Made by a program: the position numbers and the translations under genes
The notes under the pieces: model-generated
The model's input: only the letters and a program-made list of their open reading frames with translations
Databases searched by the model: none
Told to the model about the DNA's origin: nothing
Source: a virus
DNA: 64,000 nucleotides
IMG/VR virus record: IMGVR_UViG_3300025195_000023
Location: 1-64,000 of that record
Reading direction: 5' to 3' (one strand)
Shown: in pieces, positions 1 to 9,580 of the stretch
Position numbering within the stretch: position 1 is the stretch's first letter
How the letters are laid out: the number at the start of each line of letters is the position of its first letter

Positions 1-369
1 TTAGGACGGTTTGGACTTGATCTTTCCGACCACGCCCTCGAAAGCCCCACCCCCGAAGTAGAACCCCACGATAGTCAACATGATCCAGTCAATCTTGAAC
101 ATACCCAGGATATCCATAACATCGGCAATGGTTCCACCGGCAAAGTACATCACCAAAACTAGGATATAACTGAGAATGAACGTCAAACCAAACAGTACAG
201 CCAGGTAACGTTGTGCCACCTTGAACGGAGCATAACTGGTCAGCAGATCGGTCTTAGCCTTGGTTTGTGCTTCGATCATCTGTGCATCACTGGGGAACTT
301 CTTATCAATCAGATCCAGGCCCTTGGCGATTACATCGCCGGTCCCGAACAGGTTACTCAGTATTCCCAT
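1..369 (-). CDS. Holin-like protein with membrane segments
   Basis: A 122-residue protein whose N-terminal half is amphipathic and charged (GTGDVIAKGLDLIDKKFP) and whose second half holds hydrophobic stretches at about residues 55-77 and 92-110. The arrangement resembles the 3-TM phage/GTA holin family, where the protein makes inner-membrane lesions that release or activate the lysis enzyme. The start ATG follows AGAGGATATTTT, a usable ribosome binding site. It is the last gene seen of the minus-strand tail block; what lies beyond position 1 is unknown. Holin assignment rests on topology and size, so another small membrane protein is possible. Confidence 0.6.
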   Translation of the reverse strand: MGILSNLFGTGDVIAKGLDLIDKKFPSDAQMIEAQTKAKTDLLTSYAPFKVAQRYLAVLFGLTFILSYILVLVMYFAGGTIADVMDILGMFKIDWIMLTIVGFYFGGGAFEGVVGKIKSKPS

Positions 370-427
370 AAAATATCCTCTGGTTCCAGGTCACTGCCGT
401 ATACAGATCCTTAACTCAGTATAACTG

Positions 428-442
428 TAACTGATTCAGTTA
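428..442. repeat. 7-bp inverted repeat between tail gene and holin gene
   Basis: TAACTGA-T-TCAGTTA is a perfect inverted repeat in the 155-bp gap between the tail protein at 525-968 and the holin-like gene. The loop is one base, so it is more likely a DNA-level site or part of a weak terminator than an RNA hairpin. Function unknown. Confidence 0.35.
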
Positions 443-524
443 TATTATTACCTGTTTTATTCCTTAAGCTAAAAACCCACCAGAAACCACTTGGAGAGAT
501 TCTTTAAAATTTCGTTCATGGTCA

Positions 525-968
525 TCACTTGAAATCGTCTATCCAAGAAATTATTAGAAAAGCTATAGGACCCGGGTAACCACACTCGATAGACACGGAC
601 GCTCCAGCTTCAACTTCATAAGTGCCTGTGGGTATATTTCTCGGATTGGATTGGTTAAACATCACTATACCCCCGGAGACGTAGAACCTAGATTTATAAC
701 TACGGCTGTTGGTAACGATCTGGTTTTGATGTCCAAGTGTTAAGTTATGCTTTTCCGAGGGTTGAGACCCACCCAGTTGAAATTCGGTATTAACTACTCG
801 GATGTATTCCTCCGCAGATTTGCCATATAAATCCGCCAAGGAAATAGAGCCACTAAGCACACCCGCAAGTTCACGAACAATAGAACTTCCGAGGCTAATA
901 GCCCCGGAAGTGCCCAGCTCAGTTCTAACATTACCCAGGCTAATAGGACCTGAACTCTGAAGCGTCAT
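525..968 (-). CDS. Tail fibre / tail tip protein with SLADLYGKS motif
   Basis: A 147-residue protein beginning with the pattern SSGPISLGNVRTELG, then SGAISLGSSIVRELAG, then SGSISLADLYGKS. These short glycine/serine repeats are common in tail fibre and tail tip proteins of many phages, usually as short hydrophobic segments in trimeric appendages. The remainder (about residues 55-147) looks like a small beta-rich domain. The start codon overlaps the end of the upstream fibre gene (968), so the two are translationally coupled. Likely a distal appendage or receptor-contact protein; the exact role cannot be read from sequence. Confidence 0.6.
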   Translation of the reverse strand: MTLQSSGPISLGNVRTELGTSGAISLGSSIVRELAGVLSGSISLADLYGKSAEEYIRVVNTEFQLGGSQPSEKHNLTLGHQNQIVTNSRSYKSRFYVSGGIVMFNQSNPRNIPTGTYEVEAGASVSIECGYPGPIAFLIISWIDDFK

Positions 969-2575
969 TACCCAACCCTCCGCTTCAGTTCATCAATCTG
1001 TGTCTGCTGCTCTTTGATGGCTTCGATCAACAGGCCCACCAGGTTCCCGTAGGCCACATGCAGGTGCCCGTTCTCCGGATTCTCTGTGACCGCCTCGGGT
1101 GCCACCTTCTGAACGTCCTGAGCCACCACACCCATTTGTCGTGGGGTATCCAGGTCTGTCCGGTCGTAGGTGTAGCCTGTCAGTTGCTGAACCTTCTCCA
1201 AGGCATCCGGGATCTGTTCCAGGTTCGTCTTCACTCGACGATCTGAGTAGGCCGTGATGTTGCTTTGGGCCGTAACGGTACCGTAGAAGTAGTGGTTTCC
1301 TGTGGAACTCTGGTAATGACTGTAACTGGCATTACGGGAACCAATTGATGTGGTACGTCCTCCGAGGGTGGTAACCATTCCCGTTGAACTACTACCTGTC
1401 AGACCTACGGCTCCCGGTAACGTGATGGCCCCGGTTAAGGTACCTCCACTCAGCGGAAGATAGTTATGACTGTGCGATACGTTAGCCTTGGAGGCGGGGT
1501 TGAAATTGCCCGAATCCCATACAGTTCTCCACGGCTGCCATGTACCGTTATTCTTACCCCGTACAGCAATTTGACCACTACGGTAGTCACCGTAGATTTG
1601 GTGCTGCCAAGTGCTTGAATAAGCTTGATTGTGTAGTGCCCCATCGGGCTGACCAAAAAGGGATACGTCCGAATAGTAAACACCATTTACTGTTGTGCTG
1701 TTCGCTACTACCTTCCCGCCCGAATCGCTAGAAATAAAGCTGGAAGAGCTTCCTGGAGTCTTCACAAAACCAGAAGCATGTACCCCATCCAACTTGTCGG
1801 AGTCAGTTGCCTTCCCTTTGAAAGACGTCGCACTAACACTACCTCCGAAAGTGATACCGCCGTTTTCTGCCGTTACGTTGATATACTCCGTACCCGTATA
1901 CCAGGCATGGCGGAAGTTGGAGGTTGCGCCTGCATCAGTCTGACCGTACCAATGCAGGCGAGAGTAGTTGGTAGCTTCGTCTCGAGCATCACACCTCTGT
2001 GAGGCGGTGTCACTAGCACTGACTTCCCAGAACGTAGTTCCAGTGATGTTTACCGAGCCATTTATTTTCCCCCCACCATTAAGTGGCAGGTAGTTGTGAC
2101 TGTGAGAAGCAAGAGCAAAGGCTGAAGCATGTTTTCCATCTACCGTATCCGCATTGACCCCGGTAATACCAGAACCATTCCCGACAAACTTGGGTGCCAT
2201 CAATATCCCCGTGGAGCCTTCAAAGGTCGCATCAGTGTGACTGTAGATCGCTCCATTGACGTTAACGGTAATCGGGTACTTACCTGTGAAGGTCGTATTG
2301 ATATTGGCCAGCTTAGTGGCCGACACGGCATTTGCACCAATAGCCAAATACCGACTGTCAAAGGTGCCTGAAGACCAATTAGGTACGTTTCCCAGACCTA
2401 CATCAGCTTTGGTTGTTCCAGTAGCTCTTAGAGACGCTGTGCCCGTTAAACCAGAACCAGAACCAGTAAAGGTACCTGCGGCCACCTGACCGGTGATCTC
2501 GGCATTACCCTTGACCACCGCATCGTGCATAACCGTCAATTTCCCGAAGACTCGGGTGGATGATAAGTCCGCCAT
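968..2575 (-). CDS. Tail fibre with C-terminal S74 intramolecular chaperone
   Basis: A 535-residue fibre protein. The middle carries repeated segments of the type SHSHNYLPLNGGGKINGSV and SHSHNYLPLSGGTLTGAIT, typical of tail fibre shafts, and an SQPDGALHNQAYSSTWQHQIYGDYRSGQIAVRGKNNGTW-like receptor-side region (read in parts). The last 95 residues start with AYSDRRVKTNLEQI and end in a coiled coil (KEQQTQIDELKRR): this is the peptidase S74 / intramolecular chaperone domain that trimerises the fibre and then cuts itself off before the Ser of the SD pair. So the mature fibre probably ends near residue 440. It overlaps the gene downstream by one base and abuts the 127-residue gene upstream. Confidence 0.85.
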   Translation of the reverse strand: MADLSSTRVFGKLTVMHDAVVKGNAEITGQVAAGTFTGSGSGLTGTASLRATGTTKADVGLGNVPNWSSGTFDSRYLAIGANAVSATKLANINTTFTGKYPITVNVNGAIYSHTDATFEGSTGILMAPKFVGNGSGITGVNADTVDGKHASAFALASHSHNYLPLNGGGKINGSVNITGTTFWEVSASDTASQRCDARDEATNYSRLHWYGQTDAGATSNFRHAWYTGTEYINVTAENGGITFGGSVSATSFKGKATDSDKLDGVHASGFVKTPGSSSSFISSDSGGKVVANSTTVNGVYYSDVSLFGQPDGALHNQAYSSTWQHQIYGDYRSGQIAVRGKNNGTWQPWRTVWDSGNFNPASKANVSHSHNYLPLSGGTLTGAITLPGAVGLTGSSSTGMVTTLGGRTTSIGSRNASYSHYQSSTGNHYFYGTVTAQSNITAYSDRRVKTNLEQIPDALEKVQQLTGYTYDRTDLDTPRQMGVVAQDVQKVAPEAVTENPENGHLHVAYGNLVGLLIEAIKEQQTQIDELKRRVG

Positions 2576-2958
2576 TAAGGTGCCTCCCCTTCAGTTGGGT
2601 CCTGGGCAACAGGTTCCTCGGTAGGTGCAGCCTCTGGGGGATTGTCCCGCAGGTTAGCGAAATGCAGGTAGGCACTCTTGACGATGTTGTAGGCCTCACC
2701 AAACGTGATGGAGCCACCGGTAGGCTCAACCGTCACCGGATCCAGGATAGGAATCTCGTGGTCCATCCACGACTCGGTTGCCGGGATCTCCAACGTACCG
2801 ATATCCCGGGAATACTGCTCACCTCCGGCAATGTTGACGATACGCTCCTCAACGAACTTCAGTACCGGTAACTCGTTCAATCCATTGTCAATGACAATTC
2901 GCTTGGTCCTGACCCAGGACTCACCGGTAACAGCGGTATACTTATAATCTACACTCAT
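2575..2958 (-). CDS. Small tail-region protein of unknown function
   Basis: A 127-residue acidic protein with a proline/glutamate-rich C terminus (NPPEAAPTEEPVAQDPTEGEAP). I do not recognise a family. It sits between two fibre genes, with overlapping or abutting ends, and starts after a strong GGAGGTCGTCGC ribosome binding site. Position suggests a fibre connector or assembly factor. This is inference from context only. Confidence 0.55.
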   Translation of the reverse strand: MSVDYKYTAVTGESWVRTKRIVIDNGLNELPVLKFVEERIVNIAGGEQYSRDIGTLEIPATESWMDHEIPILDPVTVEPTGGSITFGEAYNIVKSAYLHFANLRDNPPEAAPTEEPVAQDPTEGEAP

Positions 2959-5486
2959 GCGACGACCTCCTTCAGTTGCCCCTTAGTGTAAAGACAGTCA
3001 GAAGTGATCGCTGAGTTTGTTCCGCCCAGGGCCAGCTTGGCTTGTAGTGCTACCTCCTCGGGCGTGAGGGCGACGTTGTGGATGCGTACATCGCGGATGA
3101 TTCCGTTGAACCATCGAGATGCATCAAGTCTCCCAACGACTGGGGGATTATCAATTATATTAGGAACGACATCACTACCCTCAACAGTTCCAGACTGTTC
3201 TATACCATTTACATACAATTTAGAAGTTGTGCTAATAAGTCCTGGTGTTTTTGTGAATGTTACGAAATACCAAGTATTGACTGTTAGTGGATTAGTTGCC
3301 CTATATCGATTACTCCAGAAATCTAAAGCAATTCTACCGTCCTTCCATGTGGTAGAAATCCCCCGGTTAGTAGCACTAACGGAATTTATTCCCGCGCCTG
3401 ATGGCCAATTACTAGACCATGACGAGCCAGACCAGTAGGCCAGATAACTTATGCTGAACTCAGCATCTCCTGACAATCCCACGTTGTCTGTTGCTAACAG
3501 CCAGTCATCCACCCCATCAAACTCATACCCTTCAGCCGTCGCCACTGCACCGTTATTGGTTGCATGGTTCGTGCCTGCGTAATCCTTGGTGTCTCCGATC
3601 AATGGGTACCATGCGACGAGACCTCGGGTGACTCCGACCTCTGAAGATGTAGAAGGTAGTAGAGACTGCTTAACCTGAAGACTTGAAGAAGGGATAACAA
3701 CGTCCGTTTCCGCCGCTACTACTCCATCGTCGTAGGCGGTGGTGTTATCGAGTACTTCGGTCACTGCGTTTCCTTCCCCTACACCCACCATGCCTGCACA
3801 TATATAATTCTTCCTGGAGGTCCATTGCAGTTTATCGGAAGACCCTCCACAGTGAAGTATTCTCTGTACCATTGCTGCATTGTAGTATTCAGGAGCATGA
3901 GAACCTGCAATAATCACAAAGTGATGCGGCTCCAAATTGTCTATCGTGTTACAAAAAGCCTGCTGTTGAGCAGTTCTATCGCCGTAGACATCATAACGGG
4001 CGGCAATTCCAGAGATTGAAGTGGCACCATAGTAATCAATACCTGTTGCCCAATCTCCTGTAGTTGTGTCCCAGACAGCGATGTGCCAGTCCCTACTAAA
4101 GTTAACAATTTTGGACCCATCCTTGAACACGCCTGCTGAGGGGGTTTTGCTATCGTATGGGTATCTTTTTGCTCTTACGGTATAAACCTCTCCCGCTACT
4201 TCTGAATTACCCTGTAAGCCGGACACCTTTTCTATTAACTGGCTAACGTGAACCGATCCCTCACTATCAATCGAGACTCGCTGCTGATAAAGTTCCTTAA
4301 TCTGGGCAGCGGTGAGGGCGGTGGAGTAAATACGGACGTCTGACACCTGTGCCAGCATATTAGTGCCAAATTGAATCCCCGCACTATTCAACCCTGTGTA
4401 CGGCGCTGAAAGAGGGAAATGAGTAACTTTCTCCCCATCCATGTACAGGGAGATCGTATCGTCTTCGCCAAACACTACCGCGTAATCTATCCAGCCACCA
4501 AGGTCGTACCTCTGCGATGCAGCAGCTATTGACCCACTGTCTGTCCACCCCGAGCTGGACGGCCCCTTAAGATAATATGAAAATGTACCCGTCTGAAGCC
4601 CGAAACCACCGCTATTGTTTCCGTAGTATGTACCCCACTGAATAACGTGGTTGGTAAACCCACCGCCACCTGCGTCAGACCTCAGAAGGTCACACTTCTC
4701 ACGAAACACTATAGTTTCGCCCCTGAGATTTAACGGCGCATGTTCAAGGGCGATGTTAGCACTTGTACCAACAACGTCCGCTACAATTCCTATTTCAGAA
4801 TCTACAAAGGCGCCGGAGCCAATACTGATTAAACCTGTTCCAGCCGAATCAGTAGTGTCACCGTAAAGCCGGTAACGGGACATCAGCCCCAAACTCAAAT
4901 CCCGCACTTCACGCGGCGACAGGGCTTGGTCGTAGATGCGGACGTCGTCGATCATCCCGTTCAGGTAATAGCTGTCGTAGGAAGACGCCCACCTACCAAT
5001 AGCAAAAGGTCTACTTGTGTCGAACTTTATGTCCCTGTCTCTTGAGTCAATGTGAACCCCGTTTTGATAGACAGAAACAGTCTTTCCTTTGTATGTGAGG
5101 GTGTAATGCTGCCACTTATTTGTTGGGGAGGGGACAGTCAATGAGTATGCGGGACGATTTACTCCGTCGCCCGTGGCAATCATAATAGCGGATGTTACAT
5201 TAGCCATGCAGATGTTACATCCCGTGGGACCGCCAGCGTGGTAATGATTTCCAACAAGGCCACCAGTATACGTATCACTGTCGCTAGTTTTAATTGCCCA
5301 AAACGAGTAACTGAACTCACTGGTTATATTCCAACCATCGCCAGTTATCCACCAGTTAGTTGACCGCATATCGGCGGCTTGACCTAACTTACCGTCTGCC
5401 CACGCCGCAGACGTCACACTGCCATGCTTGTCACCCACTGCATCTGTTGCGTCCCCATCCAGCCGATAATGTGCAATCAGTCCCAT
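2955..5486 (-). CDS. Adhesin-like tail protein with three LamG/concanavalin-like domains
   Basis: I choose the ATG at 5486 (MGLIAHYRLDGDATD) rather than the longer reading, because a GGAGG lies eight bases before it; the protein is then 843 residues. It has three copies of the pattern HYRLDGDATDAVG ... SFWAIKT ... GMIDDVRIYDQALSPREV: at about residues 1-210, 210-410 and 625-830. This is the LamG/concanavalin A-like lectin fold, usually carbohydrate-binding. Between copies 2 and 3 lies a region (about 420-620) with VYTVRAKRYPYDS and FVIIAGSHAPEYYN, resembling a separate domain I cannot name. Its place among fibre genes suggests a receptor-binding or decoration protein. Confidence 0.75.
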   Translation of the reverse strand: MGLIAHYRLDGDATDAVGDKHGSVTSAAWADGKLGQAADMRSTNWWITGDGWNITSEFSYSFWAIKTSDSDTYTGGLVGNHYHAGGPTGCNICMANVTSAIMIATGDGVNRPAYSLTVPSPTNKWQHYTLTYKGKTVSVYQNGVHIDSRDRDIKFDTSRPFAIGRWASSYDSYYLNGMIDDVRIYDQALSPREVRDLSLGLMSRYRLYGDTTDSAGTGLISIGSGAFVDSEIGIVADVVGTSANIALEHAPLNLRGETIVFREKCDLLRSDAGGGGFTNHVIQWGTYYGNNSGGFGLQTGTFSYYLKGPSSSGWTDSGSIAAASQRYDLGGWIDYAVVFGEDDTISLYMDGEKVTHFPLSAPYTGLNSAGIQFGTNMLAQVSDVRIYSTALTAAQIKELYQQRVSIDSEGSVHVSQLIEKVSGLQGNSEVAGEVYTVRAKRYPYDSKTPSAGVFKDGSKIVNFSRDWHIAVWDTTTGDWATGIDYYGATSISGIAARYDVYGDRTAQQQAFCNTIDNLEPHHFVIIAGSHAPEYYNAAMVQRILHCGGSSDKLQWTSRKNYICAGMVGVGEGNAVTEVLDNTTAYDDGVVAAETDVVIPSSSLQVKQSLLPSTSSEVGVTRGLVAWYPLIGDTKDYAGTNHATNNGAVATAEGYEFDGVDDWLLATDNVGLSGDAEFSISYLAYWSGSSWSSNWPSGAGINSVSATNRGISTTWKDGRIALDFWSNRYRATNPLTVNTWYFVTFTKTPGLISTTSKLYVNGIEQSGTVEGSDVVPNIIDNPPVVGRLDASRWFNGIIRDVRIHNVALTPEEVALQAKLALGGTNSAITSDCLYTKGQLKEVVA

Positions 5487-5487
5487 A

Positions 5488-8382
5488 TCAACCTCCGATC
5501 CAGTTGAAGTCCAGGGACTTGGTGGCTGCGTTGTACTGCATAGCGAAGTCACCCATCTTCACTTGGCCTTCGCCACGTACTTGCACATTACCATCGGTGT
5601 CGATGCTCTCCTGTGGTGACTGAACATTCCCTGCTGCCAGGGTATCAGTACGGGTACCGCCCGACACCTGCAGGGAGTTCGTGCCATCATCGACTGTTCC
5701 CCCGGTACGTACCTTGGCGTGCTGAACGCTGGAGTTAGTATTCAATGCCTGGTTCGCAAAGTTGGTGTCACCATGACGGATCGTTGGTAACTGGGCATAG
5801 GGCAAAGTACCACTGATCTGAGCCATGGTATGGGTGTGAGAGGCTGCCGCCTTACCGTTCAGGGCAGTTTGCAAACCAGTCACTGTCGAGATGGCCTGTT
5901 CTCCGGTGTGCGTACTACGGCTTCGTAGCTGGGCATCCGTTGCGTTCTTGGTTGCCCCGGTGGCAATCCCATCGAGCTTGGTTTTCGCAGCACTCTTGTT
6001 CCACCAGGAAGCGATAGCATTGAATACCCGCAAGGCAGTCCATGCACGACGAGTTGTCGCAGACCCGGCCTCAGCTTCTGCCTGTGTGACCGTACTGGCT
6101 GTCCACTCCCGGGCATTGGTCAGACGACTGTCGGTCGTATCCACTTTACCGGCCAATAGGTTGGTTGCTGTGGTCTCCAACAGGTACTGTCCATGGGGAT
6201 CTGCTGCAGCCACATGAGCATCCAGGGCCGTAGCAATCGTAGTAGCAATGGCCGCTTCACTGGCACTGGCAGAATCTGCAGACGCCTGGGCTGCGGTCGC
6301 ACTGTTTGCAGCGGCAGTCGCGGAGCTACTGGCCTGGGATGCCTTGGTGGTCGCAGTATTCGCTGCTGTGGTAGCCGTAGAGGCCGAACCAGAAGCAGAA
6401 GAGGCTGACGCTGCGGCATTATCTTCTGAGGTTTCTGCATTGCTGGCTGCTGTCTGGGCAGCTAATTTCGCAGCTTCGGCGGCGGTTGATTCGGTCGTTG
6501 CCGTACTGGCGTAACCCGCTGCTGCTTGTTCAGAACTGGCCGCTGCTGCGGCACTGGCCTGGGCCTCATTGGCTGCTGTAGTAGCCACATTCTCTGGTGC
6601 CACCCACTGGGTACCGGAGTAGAACTTCAGGACATTGTCAGTGGTGTTGAAGTACACATCACCTTTCTCCAGGGCCGAACCATCCAGATCCGTAGTGGGA
6701 TCAGAGACTGCATCACCCAGGTACCGGTCACCAAATTGATCCAGCAATGCTTGAGTGGCATCTCGAGCTGCTTCAGCCCCACTCCGTGCGGTCTGTGCGA
6801 CAGTGGCCGATGTGCTGGCACTGGTTGCTGAACCAGCGGCACTGGACGCTGAGGCTGCTGCATTATCTTCTGAAGCGGCCGCAGCCAACTCACTGGCCAG
6901 GGCCTTACTCTCGGACGTAGCGGCAGCCAATTCACTGGCGGCACTGGCAGTCTCAGACGCTTTAGCGTTGGTTTCGCTGACACCCGCTGCAGTGGCATGG
7001 TTTCCTGCTGTTGTTGTAGACGCTGCTGCGGCGGTTTCCGAACTGGCAGCGGCTGCTTCAGAGGCTTCTGCTTTTGTAGCTGAAGTACTCGCTTCTGACG
7101 CCTTGGTGGCCGCATTGCTTGCAGACATAGCCGCAGCGGATTTACTGCTTGCCGCGTTGGTCTCAGACGTTGCAGCTGCTTGCGCTGACAAACCTGCCGC
7201 AGCTTCACTGGCTGCAGCTGCTGTTTCACTTGCAGACGCCGAGGCAGCACTGGTGGCTGCAGCGGCCTCGCTACTGGCTGACGCCAGCTCTGAGACCTTG
7301 GCCGCTTCCATACTGATACGACTACTCTCCTCATAATCCCCGGCGTTCAGTTCGCTGGCTTCAGCGGCCAACTCAGAAACACGGGCAGCTTGTGCAGAGT
7401 CCGCCGCAGCCACTTCACTGGATTTGGCCGCATTCTGGGATACCAGTGCAGCATCTTCTGAGGCCTGGGCATTGGTTTCGGCAGTCACAGCCCGGGCTTT
7501 GGATGCTGCAGCATCTACCGCACTTTGTAGGGCAGCCGCTTCATGGCTGTCTGCCAGGGTAGCGTGGTGAAAGGCTGAGTACTTACCCGGAGTGACTTCA
7601 TCGTTAACCGGATTGGTGGCCCACTGCTGAGCCAGGGACTCACTGGCACTTGCAGCACTCTCACTGGATTGGGCCGCTGTCTCCGACGCCTTGGCGTTGG
7701 TCTCGCTAACCTTCGCTGCCTGTTCGGAAGCCAAGGCCTTGTCTTCACTGACCTGTGCAGCCTGCTCGGATGCCAACGCTTCCGCCGCACTGGTAATGGC
7801 CTGGTTCTCCGAGGCTTTTGCTGCCAACTCACTGGCCTTAGCTGCAGCTTCAGATTGATCTGCATTGGCTTCCGATACCAAGGCCGCTGCTGCACTGTCG
7901 CTGGCTCCCTGCTCACTGTCTGCAGCTTTCAGGGCATGGTGCTTGGCCGAATACGCACCGGCCTCCACTTCCAGGTCTTCATCCTTTTCTGCCCATTCAT
8001 GTGCCTTGTTTCGGTGAGCCAGGGCAAAGGACTCAGATTCATCGGCACTGACTTCGGAGGCTTTGGCGTTTTGTTCCGAAACCAGTGAAGCCTGCTCAGA
8101 AGCAAGAGCTTTTTGTTCGGACACCAGGGCCGCTTCTTCCGAGGCCAGGGCTGCCGCAGCCCGGTCAATCGCATGGTCCAGATTGGTCGAGACCTCTGCA
8201 CGGTCGGCCTCAACTTCATCCCGGATACCGTTGATGTAGTTCTCGAACTCCGGAGCCACCGTGGTCAGACTGGCGGTCAGTGTCATGGTGCCCTGAACAC
8301 CGGCCTTCACGTCACTGGCAGGTACCTGGAATTCGGCGTTGATGATGTGCTGATCGTTAAACGTTGCCTGGGTTTCAGCCAT
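5488..8382 (-). CDS. Long coiled-coil tail fibre protein
   Basis: A 964-residue protein. After a roughly 80-residue N-terminal head (probable attachment domain), residues 90-700 are very rich in Ala, Ser and Glu with the recurring unit ASExAA/ALASEQAA, a long coiled-coil or collagen-like shaft as in side tail fibres. The insertions HEWAEKDEDLEVEAGAYSAKHHA and QWATNPVNDEVTPGKYSAFHHA break the shaft. The C-terminal 250 residues (SHTHTMAQISGTLPYAQLP and following) look like a globular tip. The gene uses a GGAGG ribosome binding site. Low-complexity repeats make this gene prone to internal rearrangement. Confidence 0.8.
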   Translation of the reverse strand: MAETQATFNDQHIINAEFQVPASDVKAGVQGTMTLTASLTTVAPEFENYINGIRDEVEADRAEVSTNLDHAIDRAAAALASEEAALVSEQKALASEQASLVSEQNAKASEVSADESESFALAHRNKAHEWAEKDEDLEVEAGAYSAKHHALKAADSEQGASDSAAAALVSEANADQSEAAAKASELAAKASENQAITSAAEALASEQAAQVSEDKALASEQAAKVSETNAKASETAAQSSESAASASESLAQQWATNPVNDEVTPGKYSAFHHATLADSHEAAALQSAVDAAASKARAVTAETNAQASEDAALVSQNAAKSSEVAAADSAQAARVSELAAEASELNAGDYEESSRISMEAAKVSELASASSEAAAATSAASASASETAAAASEAAAGLSAQAAATSETNAASSKSAAAMSASNAATKASEASTSATKAEASEAAAASSETAAAASTTTAGNHATAAGVSETNAKASETASAASELAAATSESKALASELAAAASEDNAAASASSAAGSATSASTSATVAQTARSGAEAARDATQALLDQFGDRYLGDAVSDPTTDLDGSALEKGDVYFNTTDNVLKFYSGTQWVAPENVATTAANEAQASAAAAASSEQAAAGYASTATTESTAAEAAKLAAQTAASNAETSEDNAAASASSASGSASTATTAANTATTKASQASSSATAAANSATAAQASADSASASEAAIATTIATALDAHVAAADPHGQYLLETTATNLLAGKVDTTDSRLTNAREWTASTVTQAEAEAGSATTRRAWTALRVFNAIASWWNKSAAKTKLDGIATGATKNATDAQLRSRSTHTGEQAISTVTGLQTALNGKAAASHTHTMAQISGTLPYAQLPTIRHGDTNFANQALNTNSSVQHAKVRTGGTVDDGTNSLQVSGGTRTDTLAAGNVQSPQESIDTDGNVQVRGEGQVKMGDFAMQYNAATKSLDFNWIGG

Positions 8383-8735
8383 TAAGCAGTCCTCCGGGTT
8401 ACGTCGGGCTTCACGGTCACACGACCCATGACAACGGTAGACACCTTGTCGTTGTACAGTCGCTGAAGGTCGAAGAAGTGGGGTGCAGGGATCAGATGCA
8501 TTGTCTGCTCCCGGGGCAGATGCACATAGACAACACCCTGCTGGGCAGACGGTCCCTCAACCGGGGGTATGTCCACCTGGACTGTTGCCTGGTCATCCGG
8601 CATTTCTGTGGAGATTTTGAGCGTGGCTTGGAAAGCCCAGCCCGTAATGTCGATGGGAGTTTTATTCTCGTCAGTGATCACCACCCGTAGGGAGTAATCA
8701 TCACCGCGATACAGTTCAAAAATGGGATCGTCCAT
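8382..8735 (-). CDS. Small tail/baseplate-type protein
   Basis: A 117-residue protein beginning MDDPIFELYRGDDYSLRVVITDENKTPIDITGWAFQ (read in parts), a pattern seen in small phage tail proteins of the BppU N-terminal-like type, where a beta sandwich joins fibre to baseplate. The start ATG follows GAGGTGCTGGT. It overlaps the start of the long fibre gene downstream, consistent with coupled translation. The family call is by pattern and is tentative. Confidence 0.5.
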   Translation of the reverse strand: MDDPIFELYRGDDYSLRVVITDENKTPIDITGWAFQATLKISTEMPDDQATVQVDIPPVEGPSAQQGVVYVHLPREQTMHLIPAPHFFDLQRLYNDKVSTVVMGRVTVKPDVTRRTA

Positions 8736-8799
8736 ACCAGCACCTCAGACACAATTCAAGATACTGGTATGGTATGGAAGGGTGGTTCAGACTGCAGGG

Positions 8800-9189
8800 T
8801 TATTTAAGCCAGAAGTTCAATACCTGCAGCTCTTTAACCAATGGCTTTACCTCCAGCGCTTCAAACTCAGCAGCCTTCACATGAAGAACACCCGCACGCT
8901 TGGCACGATTTATTCGGATCTCCTGGTAGAGGTCCGCCAGTTGCTGTTTGCTCAAAGCTACCCAAGTATTATCTGCACGTTTCCAGCTGAGCGTACCATC
9001 GGGGTTCAACGTATCGAGATAGTCAAACATACCCAGTTGCTCATACAGACGCTTATCGGACCTGTCATCACAATCAAAGGTGCCTTGGCTAGTTTCAACC
9101 GGTGCAACTTCGTGAGTGTCACGCCAATCTCGCACCTGCGCCCAGGTTGCTGGTCGGTTATCCGGATTAAGTTGTAGAGACCGCTTCAA
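8800..9189 (-). CDS. DUF4376-like small tail protein, TTG start
   Basis: A 129-residue protein whose second half contains LSWKRADNTWVALSKQQLADLYQEIR, the hallmark of the DUF4376 family found beside tail fibres. The start is TTG at 9189; it is preceded by GGAGGTGACCA, a near-perfect ribosome binding site, which decides the start. It overlaps the end of the upstream gene by 23 bases. Function of the family is not established; it is generally taken to be a fibre-associated or assembly protein. Confidence 0.55.
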   Translation of the reverse strand: MKRSLQLNPDNRPATWAQVRDWRDTHEVAPVETSQGTFDCDDRSDKRLYEQLGMFDYLDTLNPDGTLSWKRADNTWVALSKQQLADLYQEIRINRAKRAGVLHVKAAEFEALEVKPLVKELQVLNFWLK

Positions 9190-9580
9190 TGGTCACCTCC
9201 TGCCTGAGATAGGGAACGGCGTCAAAGGTCAGAGTGTAGTTGCCGGGAAGATCGGTAGACAACTGAACCTCTCCGTCATTGACTACATCCTCCTGGCCGT
9301 CGGGCCAGATAACCGTGGTGCCAACTGGTACGTTGCTGATGGTTAAAACATCCAGCCCATCAGCAATGATTTGTAGTTTATCTTTCTGAAAAGCAAATGA
9401 TTGTTTTGCAAGAACTTGGCCATTAGCTACATACAGGTCATCACCAAGATCGTCACCGTAAGTCAATAGCGCTGCTGTTGGCGAGAAATCTGCAGGATCG
9501 ACAGATCGTAATTCGCCGCTGCCTTTCACGATCACATATCCTGTCGATGGCTCATATACTACATAATTGTAGAGAATCAT
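9167..9580 (-). CDS. Tail-region protein of unknown function
   Basis: A 137-residue protein, beta-rich by composition, starting MILYNYVVYEPSTGYVIVKGSG. The centre has an IWPDGQE segment and LPGNYTLTFDAVPYLRQEVTIEA at the C terminus resembles a small Ig-like sandwich. No family recognised. It overlaps its neighbours on both sides (9577-9580 and 9167-9189), so it belongs to the tail operon. Confidence 0.5.
   Translation of the reverse strand: MILYNYVVYEPSTGYVIVKGSGELRSVDPADFSPTAALLTYGDDLGDDLYVANGQVLAKQSFAFQKDKLQIIADGLDVLTISNVPVGTTVIWPDGQEDVVNDGEVQLSTDLPGNYTLTFDAVPYLRQEVTIEAVSTT

Noticed and set aside
6627-7336. Open frames inside the Ala/Ser coiled-coil fibre gene on both strands
   Set aside because: They arise from the repeated GCn-rich codons of the fibre; translated products are repetitive Arg/Gln/Pro or Ala/Val runs.
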